Source: an uncultured Desulfuromonadales bacterium (lineage in GTDB: Bacteria; Desulfobacterota; Desulfuromonadia; Geobacterales; Pseudopelobacteraceae). From it: a stretch of 40,291 nt of DNA. Below the pieces are notes generated by a model. That model was given only the letters and a program-made list of their open reading frames with translations, was not told where the DNA came from and did no database searches. Shown one piece after another: positions 34,397 through 40,291 of this stretch. A program made the position numbers and the translations under genes. The stretch spans positions 1 through 40,291 of the forward strand of contig CAIPTY010000040.1 in NCBI GenBank assembly GCA_903868145.1. The letters are read 5' to 3'. How positions within the stretch are numbered: the stretch's first letter is position 1; every line of letters begins with the position of its first letter.

Positions 34397-35515
34397 TCAC
34401 CCCGGGGGCAGTGGCGGCGGAGCAGCAGCGAACAGTCCCGACACCTCGGAAACCTGCCCGGCGGGGCTCCATGCCGCCATTCCCTGTTTCCAGACCAGCG
34501 ATTCACGGGTAATCTGCCCGGCAGATACCATCTGCTGCAGGACGCTCATGTCAAACGGGCCGGACTGCTGTCCGTTAACCGCCACAAAAAACTGCGTCTG
34601 CGGCGGCAACGGCGGTGGAGCAACGCCGCCCGCGGCGGCCTGGGGCTGCCCCGCAAAGACTCCGCCCATTGCACCTGCCACCTGCGCGCCCATGCCGAAC
34701 CCCATGCCAACCCCGACACCGGCAGCGGCCAGTCCCCCCGGATTGTTTGCCGCGTCGTGAATGGAATTGGCTGTCTCATACTGGGTGAACTGCTGCATGT
34801 TGCCGATGGCCCTCATGGCGCCGGCCTTGTCGATGGCGCGTTCCACCTCCTCCGGCAGGCCGATGTCCTGCACCTGTACCTCGGTCAGTTCAATACCCAG
34901 GGCTTCGATAGCCGGTGCGATCCTGGTCTTCATGGTCTCGCCCAACTGGACAACCTTGCTCTCCAGATCGATGATCGGAATACCCGCGTCCGGCATGACT
35001 TCCTTGATGCGCATGCCGATCTTGCCGCGCAGGTTGTCCTCGATAGATTCTGTCGTGAAATTGCCATCGGTTCCGACGATCTCACGGATAAAGACCGCAG
35101 GATCCTTGAGCTTTATGGAATAGATGCCGTAGGCGGTCACGCGGACAGCCCCGAATTCGGGATCGCGCATGGTAACCGGGCCGGGCGTTCCCCATTTCAG
35201 GTTGGTGAACTGGCGGGTCGAACAGAAATAGACCTCAGCCTTGAAAGGGCTTTCAAAACCGTATTTCCAGCCTTTCAGTGTTGCCAGCACCGGCAGGTTT
35301 TGGGTCTCCAGCGTGTAGGTGCCGGGCTTGAACACATCGGCCAGTTGACCTTCATTGATAAAGGCGGCAAGCTGCCCCTCACGTACCACAAGTTTTGCGC
35401 CGTACTTGATTTCGTTGCCGTAGCGCTCAAACCGGTAGACCAGCGTGTCCTTCGTATCATCCAGCCATTGGACGATATCAATCAGTTCACCTTTTAATTT
35501 GTCCCATAATCCCAT
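34397..35515 (-). CDS. SPFH-domain (YdjI-like) protein with GYF_2 domain
   Basis: A 372-aa protein starting MGLWDKLKGELIDIVQW. The SPFH/virion-core-protein domain fills about 1-245 (TLVYRFERYGNEIKYGAKLVV, GTYTLETQNLPVL). A Gly/Ala/Met-rich linker (about 258-295) leads to a GYF_2 domain (about 305-355; GQQSGPFDMSVLQQMV and SLVWKQGMAAW) that would bind a Pro-rich peptide. The end itself is Pro-rich (PPPLPPG), so self-assembly is possible. SPFH proteins form rings or membrane-associated microdomains. AGGAGG stands before the ATG. The kinase gene upstream ends 61 bases away. Confidence 0.9.
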   Translation of the reverse strand: MGLWDKLKGELIDIVQWLDDTKDTLVYRFERYGNEIKYGAKLVVREGQLAAFINEGQLADVFKPGTYTLETQNLPVLATLKGWKYGFESPFKAEVYFCSTRQFTNLKWGTPGPVTMRDPEFGAVRVTAYGIYSIKLKDPAVFIREIVGTDGNFTTESIEDNLRGKIGMRIKEVMPDAGIPIIDLESKVVQLGETMKTRIAPAIEALGIELTEVQVQDIGLPEEVERAIDKAGAMRAIGNMQQFTQYETANSIHDAANNPGGLAAAGVGVGMGFGMGAQVAGAMGGVFAGQPQAAAGGVAPPPLPPQTQFFVAVNGQQSGPFDMSVLQQMVSAGQITRESLVWKQGMAAWSPAGQVSEVSGLFAAAPPPLPPG

Positions 35516-35576
35516 GATAGAGCCTCCTCAATTGTTTTTTTGCTGAACCGTCATAAAGTTTCATGGATTGCCGGTG

Positions 35577-37763
35577 TTACGGCTGCTGAAAACCCGGATC
35601 GGGTGCGAGAGTGAAAAAGAACGTTGCGCCGCAGCCCGTCTCCGCTTCGGCCCAGATTCTGCCGCCATGGCGGGTGATAATCCGCTGGGCGGTTGCCAGC
35701 CCGATCCCGCTGCCGCTAAACTGGGATTGGTCATGAAGCCGTGTGAAAACACGGAAAAGGCTCCCGGCATCCTTCATATCAAAACCTGCGCCATTGTCAC
35801 TGACAAAAAAGACCGGCGGCCCGTCATTTCGGCTAACGCCGAATTCTATGCGGGCCATCACGGCGGCGGCGCTGTACTTCCAGGCATTGCCGATGAGATT
35901 CGTCAGGAGAATCTTGAGCAGAGCCGCGTCACCGGTTGTCGTAACCCCTTGCGCCACAATCGTTTCAGCCGATCTTTCGGGCTCAGCCTGAACGAGTTCG
36001 TGCAGCACCTGATCCACGAGCTCCGACAGATCAACCGGAGTCGGGATATACTCCATCCTGGTCAGTCGGGAGAGCTTGAGCATGCCCTCAATCATTTCAT
36101 CAAGCCAGAGGCAGGATTCGTAGATCCTCGAAATATAGGTGCGCAGATGAGGTTCGAGAACCTCGTCATCAAGCACCAGTTGGCAGTACCCCGAAATACG
36201 GGTCAGGGGCCCCCGTAAATCATGTGACACAGAATAATTGAACGATTCAAGCTCTTTATTGGCGGCCTCACGCTTTTTTGCCTGGTCAGCCAGTTCCGAG
36301 TTAAGGTGCCGTATCCGCTCAAGGTACATCCGATCGTTCTCTTCGGTCAACTTGCGTGACGTTATGTCGCGATCAAAACCGAGTATGTAGTTTCGCCCCG
36401 CCAGCCTGATAAGACCGGCATGAATCTCCAGCGGCAGGCGGGAGCCGTCTTTCCTGACATGCCAGACCTCCTGAGCCACCCACTCGCCCGATATGATACG
36501 ATCGATCAGGTCTGCCGCAAACGCATTGGTTTCGGGGGCATTGAGATCCTGTATGTGCATCGCACGGAGTTCCTGAAGGGTAAATCCGTGCTGGGAACAG
36601 GCCGCATCATTGGCATCCACAATCCGCCCCGCCTCAGCCCCCTCTGTGCCGATGATGAAAATTGAATCCGGAGCACGCTCAAACAGGGTGCGGTAACGCC
36701 CCTCGCTTTCCCTGATGGCCGACTCGGAAGATTCCAGAGAAGCGAGCATGCTGTTGATAGAGTCGGCCAGTCTCTCAAGCTCATCCTCGCCCGTTACCTT
36801 GAGTCGGGCGGAGACGTCCCCGTTCCTGCTGATATCTCCGACCGTGGCGCTGAGCGCAGCCAGACGTTTCAGTACCGCTCCACGGATAAAGACCAGTATG
36901 ACACCGCAGAATACCGAACTGCTGAGAAGCAGCATCAGCAGGATGTACAGAATTGATGACGTCCCCTGTTTCATGAGAGAACGATTTTCCGTAATGCTGA
37001 CAAGATATGACGGCTGACCGGACAAATCCCTGAGATGGGCATAGCCTGACACGTTGGCTTCATCCAGGGTTTGAGAGAGCATCCCGCCGCTTGTCTTTAA
37101 TTCGTTATGAGCGCGAAGCGATTCATTTTTCAGAGAACCTGGAGCAAGCCCGGAAACCTGCGCAACCAGCCCCGTCACCTTGTTGATGTGCTTCAATTCA
37201 CGTTTGCCGAGGAAACAGCCGACCTGCAGAAGTCCCTGAGGCACTCCGTCACTTCCCGTAAGGCGCCGCGCAGAAAGCATGAAGGGTTCGCCTCCAATCT
37301 CCACGGTGCCCGTGTGGTTTTCACGGGTGTTTGTCACGAGCACGGAGGCAAGGGCATCCAGAGCCCGTTGTGTGCCGTGCCCTACGGGAATCTGCCTGCC
37401 GTCACCAGAGTCAATTTGCTGAACACGCATCAAGCCACCGGTGGTGTTGTACAGCGCCACCAAATCTATCCGGTGGCTCTTCAGGCTTATCTCGCTGAAA
37501 TGTCGCTGATGAATTGATGAGAGGCTCATCCCCGTACGAAGCCCCTCTGTCAACTCCTGCGAGAACTCTTGACACGCTGAATCAATCTGCCCAATCCTGG
37601 CGTCAATGTGGTTATAGACCTGCTGAATATGATCGACGACGGTTTTCTTTTCCAGCGTTCGGTAGCTGTTAAGAAGAATAAAATCGGAAATTCCCGCAAC
37701 AATAAAGAGCAGCGCGACGAACGTACAGATAATTACGAGAATTATTTTTCGGGAAAGATTCAT
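35577..37763 (-). CDS. Sensor histidine kinase (CHASE4-like, HAMP, PAS)
   Basis: A 728-aa inner-membrane kinase beginning MNLSRKIILVIICTF. TM1 is about 7-32; a CHASE4-like sensor region (about 35-265, with DHIQQVYNHIDARIGQIDSACQEFS); TM2 about 270-292; HAMP about 293-345; PAS about 350-470; a coiled coil; HisKA with SVSHDLRGPL (His514); HATPase with NLIGNAWKYS, SDNGAGFDM and GSGIGLA. I prefer the ATG at 37763 to the GTG at 37823. There is no receiver domain, and no response regulator is adjacent. It heads the same-strand run that includes the SPFH and caspase genes. Confidence 0.9.
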   Translation of the reverse strand: MNLSRKIILVIICTFVALLFIVAGISDFILLNSYRTLEKKTVVDHIQQVYNHIDARIGQIDSACQEFSQELTEGLRTGMSLSSIHQRHFSEISLKSHRIDLVALYNTTGGLMRVQQIDSGDGRQIPVGHGTQRALDALASVLVTNTRENHTGTVEIGGEPFMLSARRLTGSDGVPQGLLQVGCFLGKRELKHINKVTGLVAQVSGLAPGSLKNESLRAHNELKTSGGMLSQTLDEANVSGYAHLRDLSGQPSYLVSITENRSLMKQGTSSILYILLMLLLSSSVFCGVILVFIRGAVLKRLAALSATVGDISRNGDVSARLKVTGEDELERLADSINSMLASLESSESAIRESEGRYRTLFERAPDSIFIIGTEGAEAGRIVDANDAACSQHGFTLQELRAMHIQDLNAPETNAFAADLIDRIISGEWVAQEVWHVRKDGSRLPLEIHAGLIRLAGRNYILGFDRDITSRKLTEENDRMYLERIRHLNSELADQAKKREAANKELESFNYSVSHDLRGPLTRISGYCQLVLDDEVLEPHLRTYISRIYESCLWLDEMIEGMLKLSRLTRMEYIPTPVDLSELVDQVLHELVQAEPERSAETIVAQGVTTTGDAALLKILLTNLIGNAWKYSAAAVMARIEFGVSRNDGPPVFFVSDNGAGFDMKDAGSLFRVFTRLHDQSQFSGSGIGLATAQRIITRHGGRIWAEAETGCGATFFFTLAPDPGFQQP

Positions 37764-37941
37764 GGATACTCTGTACAACCCTGAAAAGTGCAACCGGAAC
37801 AGCCCCGAATGTAATGAAGCCACTTCAAACCAAATGGTTCATCGTGAAGCATCTGGAATATTACCCGAAATATTCCCGCCCGCAACAGTTAATTTACCTG
37901 CCACGTCCTGGTGCGGGTGAGGAATGGTGCGCGAGCCTGTA
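37764..37941. other. Non-coding spacer left of the structured repeat
   Basis: Holds the kinase leader; no gene or clear promoter box was recognised. Confidence 0.4.
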
Positions 37942-38066
37942 ATTCCAATTCCATATCAAGGCCCTATCTTCGTTGGCTCGTCTTCGGCAGCTCAACGTAC
38001 GAGAAAGTACGCCTCGCCCCCTCAATCCTCGCCGCCTTGATATCATCCTTGATCTGGAATTGGAAT
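37942..38066. repeat. Nested inverted-repeat element, about 125 bp
   Basis: ATTCCAATTCC (37942-37952) pairs with GGAATTGGAAT (38056-38066); directly inside, ATATCAAGGC (37953-37962) pairs with GCCTTGATAT (38034-38043); at the top CGTAC (37996-38000) pairs with GTACG (38007-38011). The arms are perfect. It lies between divergent genes and encodes nothing. It looks like a member of a dispersed repeat family (REP/MITE-like) or a structured RNA. Confidence 0.75.
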
Positions 38067-38188
38067 AATAGAACGGAAGTTATCTTAATATCCTCGCGGT
38101 ATTTTCATTTTAATGTAAGATGAATATTTTTTATACTACTGATTTGTATGATTTTTTATGGCAATTTTGTTTTAGTTTAAAATAAATG

Positions 38189-38217
38189 TTGACCTATTTA
38201 GAACATTGTATTACAAA
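38189..38217 (+). promoter_or_regulatory. Probable promoter of the IclR-family gene
   Basis: TTGACC (38189-38194) and TACAAA (38212-38217) are separated by 17 bases in an AT-rich region about 70 bp before the start codon. Confidence 0.5.
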
Positions 38218-38289
38218 GCTGAAAGAGACGCTTCCGAAGTCTGTAAAACGTCAGTTTCTGCGTATACAAATTTCAAACGGAGTCCTTCA

Positions 38290-39066
38290 ATGGACAAAGG
38301 CAGGGGGACATATTCGGTTCAGTCCGTACTCAAGGCGTTTGACCTCCTGGAATTTCTGGCGTCCGAGGAGACGAACGCTACAATCCCACTACTGGCGAGT
38401 CGACTTGAACTGAGCCGGAACAAGGTCTTTCGTCTGCTGGCAACGCTCGAAGATAAAGGTCTGATCGAGCGCGATGAAACCGCCGGTACCTTCCGTCTCG
38501 GCATCAGCGCGTTTGAAATGGCGCAGCATATTCTGAAGAGCGCCAGCCTGATCCGGTTGGCGCATCCGTTTCTGGAAGATCTGGCCCGGAGACACGACGA
38601 GGCGGTGTACATCACCGTAATGAGCAACGACGAGGTGCTGTTCCTGGACATGGTTGATTCTTTTCAGCAGATCAAGACCGCCGCCATGGTCGGGCGGCGT
38701 TTCCCCTTTTTCACCAATGCCGCTGGAAAGGCGATCAAGGCCATGAGTTCGTCCGATGTACTGGAGCGCCTGGGCAAACGCCGGGCAAGGCGGGACAGCA
38801 TACCGGATATCAAGAAACTCGAGTCCGAGTTGAGTGATATCCGACAGTCCGGCGTTGCCGTAGACTTCGGCGGACTGGGAGAAGGAATATGTGCGGTTGC
38901 CGTGGCGATCAGGGACTACGCCGGCAAGGTTGTTGGCGCTCTGACAATGCTGGCACCCTCTTTTCGTATGGTTCAGGAGCGGCTTGACGATGAAATCATA
39001 CCATCTATGCAGGAAAGCGCCGAACTGCTTTCCATGAAATTCGGCTATGCAAAGATACCCGTTTGA
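38290..39066 (+). CDS. IclR-family transcriptional regulator
   Basis: A 258-aa DNA-binding protein starting MDKGRGTYSVQSVLKAFDLLE at an ATG with GGAG upstream; a reading from 38206 is not needed. Residues 5-65 are the IclR winged helix (PLLASRLELSRNKVFRLLATLEDKGLI) and about 75-250 the effector-binding domain, with the GRRFPFFTNAAGKAIKA motif and the GLGEGICAVAVAI strand typical of the family. It sits 92 bp before DUF485-actP in the same direction, so control of acetate uptake is the simplest guess. The ligand is unknown. Confidence 0.92.
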   Translation: MDKGRGTYSVQSVLKAFDLLEFLASEETNATIPLLASRLELSRNKVFRLLATLEDKGLIERDETAGTFRLGISAFEMAQHILKSASLIRLAHPFLEDLARRHDEAVYITVMSNDEVLFLDMVDSFQQIKTAAMVGRRFPFFTNAAGKAIKAMSSSDVLERLGKRRARRDSIPDIKKLESELSDIRQSGVAVDFGGLGEGICAVAVAIRDYAGKVVGALTMLAPSFRMVQERLDDEIIPSMQESAELLSMKFGYAKIPV

Positions 39067-39158
39067 GACGTGCTATCAATCTTTGAAAGGAGGCTTTGTT
39101 CGTAATTCAGACAGCCTGCGCAGTTAACCACGACCACTTTTTACGAAAGGAGTAAACA

Positions 39159-39470
39159 ATGGCAGAAAAACAGTATGACTGGGCAACAATAGCCAAGAAT
39201 CCGAAGTTCGTTGAGCTTCACCACAAGAAGACGGCCTTCCTGTTCGGCTGGTGGATCTTCTCCACCGCCTACTACTTCCTGCTCCCCATCGGGGCAGCCT
39301 ACGCACCGGGCCTGTACAAGATCAAGGTTCTCGGGGCAATCAACTTCGGTTACGCCTTCGCCCTCTCCCAGTTCTTTGTTTCCTGGGCCCTGGCGCTCTA
39401 TTACGCCAAGGTCGCCAACGAGGATTTTGACCGGCTGACCAGAAATCTCATCGACGAATTACATCTCTAA
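39159..39470 (+). CDS. DUF485 membrane protein (YjcH-like), symporter partner
   Basis: A 103-aa inner-membrane protein with two hydrophobic segments (about 27-48 and 61-83) and the family's conserved [19 protein letters not shown] opening. DUF485 genes precede acetate/solute symporters (yjcH-actP in E. coli), as here: actP starts 17 bp after its stop. AAAGGAG precedes the ATG. Confidence 0.93.
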   Translation: MAEKQYDWATIAKNPKFVELHHKKTAFLFGWWIFSTAYYFLLPIGAAYAPGLYKIKVLGAINFGYAFALSQFFVSWALALYYAKVANEDFDRLTRNLIDELHL

Positions 39471-39487
39471 GCAAAGGAGGATACGAC

Positions 39488-40291
39488 ATGACATTTAAGA
39501 CCATTATCATCGCAGCCGGTTTGACCCTTTCCGTTGCCGCAGCCGCCTTTGCCGAGCCAGCCAAGGATGGCGCCGCCCCCGGCGCAGCCCCTGCTGCAAC
39601 TGCACCTGCGGCCACCGCCCCTGCTCCCGCCGGCGCCCCGACTGTCGCCGCCCCCGGCGCAGCCGCACCGACTCCGGCAGCCGCACCGGCCAAGAAGCGG
39701 GTGCTGAAGGCCAACAAGGCCATCACCCTCTCCATGTTTGCCGTCATCATCGGCATCACCCTGGGCGTTGTTATCTGGGCCGCCAGAAAGACCAAGACTG
39801 CGGCTGACTTCTACGCAGCCGGCGGCGGCATCACCGGCACCCAGAACGGCTGGGCGATTGCGGGCGACTACATGTCTGCCGCATCGTTCCTCGGTATTTC
39901 AGGGATGATCTCGCTCTACGGGTACGACGGCTTCATGTACTCGGTCGGCTGGCTGGTTGCCTACATCACCGTTCTGCTGATCATCGCCGAGCCGTGCCGC
40001 AACGCCGGCAAGTACACCCTGGGGGATATCCTCTCCTTCCGTACCGATCCCAAGCCGGTCCGCGCCGTGGCGGCCCTCTCCACCGTGGCCGTCTCCACCT
40101 TCTACCTGACCGCCCAGATGGTCGGCGCAGGCAAGCTGATGGCGCTGCTGGTCGGCGTTTCCTACAAACAGTCCATCATCGGCGTCGGTATCCTGATGAT
40201 CGGCTACGTCGTGTTCGGCGGCATGACCGCCACAACCTGGGTTCAGATCATCAAGGCCGGTCTGCTGATGTCAGGCGCCTTCCTGCTCTCC
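39488..40291 (+). CDS. actP: Cation/acetate symporter, N-terminal part (cut by window edge)
   Basis: A sodium/solute symporter-family gene that runs off the window; 268 codons are visible. The start at 39488 has AAAGGAGG ideally placed. An N-terminal signal-like segment (residues 1-22) is followed by an unusual Ala/Pro-rich stretch (about 23-75) and the first transporter TM (about 78-100). Then come [22 protein letters not shown]-type and FLGISGMI motifs of the ActP/SSS family and at least three more TMs. The product should import acetate with a cation. The Ala/Pro-rich leader is absent from the E. coli protein as I know it. Confidence 0.9.
   Translation, partial: MTFKTIIIAAGLTLSVAAAAFAEPAKDGAAPGAAPAATAPAATAPAPAGAPTVAAPGAAAPTPAAAPAKKRVLKANKAITLSMFAVIIGITLGVVIWAARKTKTAADFYAAGGGITGTQNGWAIAGDYMSAASFLGISGMISLYGYDGFMYSVGWLVAYITVLLIIAEPCRNAGKYTLGDILSFRTDPKPVRAVAALSTVAVSTFYLTAQMVGAGKLMALLVGVSYKQSIIGVGILMIGYVVFGGMTATTWVQIIKAGLLMSGAFLLS

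Noticed and set aside
34292-35497. 401-codon plus-strand frame opposite the SPFH gene
   Set aside because: Antisense to a gene with clear SPFH and GYF domains; the product has no recognisable domain.
37764-37823. GTG start 60 bases upstream for the second kinase
   Set aside because: No ribosome site, and the added residues precede a well-formed first membrane segment without benefit.
1-40291. CRISPR array, insertion sequence with transposase, rRNA
   Set aside because: No regularly spaced repeat array, no transposase frame and no rRNA-like sequence was seen.

Overview
The window looks like chromosomal DNA from a delta-proteobacterial metal/acetate respirer of the Geobacter/Pelobacter/Geotalea group (Desulfuromonadota). 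The clues are a eukaryote-type citrate synthase, a rubrerythrin next to desulfoferrodoxin, a DUF485-ActP acetate symporter pair behind an IclR regulator, and a tRNA-Val. This placement is inference from gene content; no database was searched.

Layout. (1) 1-6143 is accessory DNA: a Sel1-repeat gene end, a P4-type integrase, a 3' half of tRNA-Leu(CAA), a short operon of an AlpA-like regulator and small unknown proteins, a 107-aa orphan gene with an apparently leaderless promoter, a small RHH-like protein, a second integrase, and a 3' half of tRNA-Arg(UCU). The two half-tRNAs point outward. Each is accompanied by decamers repeated at 11-bp spacing that look like integrase arm sites. (2) 6144-16000 is mixed chromosome: a hybrid sensor kinase, a half-size DMT transporter, a MazG-like pyrophosphatase, an Old Yellow Enzyme followed by a Tat-exported Fe-S aldo-keto reductase, an ABC exporter with an iron-sulfur-flavoprotein-like oxidoreductase and a small TM2-like protein, then tRNA-Val(CAC) with a possible scar of a lost integrated element. 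(3) 16264-26143 is mostly core: two unknown envelope proteins, prs-rplY-pth-ychF, an MMPL/RND exporter with an 11-G tract inside its coding sequence, and lptF-lptG. (4) 26198-28735 holds oxygen defence (rbr-dfx) and gltA. (5) 28893-37763 is a same-strand five-gene run: sensor kinase with a CHASE4-like sensor region, SPFH-GYF protein, exported WD40-caspase, TFIIB-type zinc-ribbon membrane protein, M24 peptidase. (6) 37942-40291 holds a structured repeat, an IclR regulator, DUF485 and the start of actP.

The best candidate for an undescribed system is region 5. A caspase-like peptidase with an intact His/Cys dyad and an exported WD40 platform sits between an SPFH scaffold and a zinc-ribbon membrane protein of the kind that accompany each other in the Bacillus pspA-ydjGHI stress locus, with a sensor kinase as first gene. 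The second is the pair of tRNA half-sites with two integrases in region 1.
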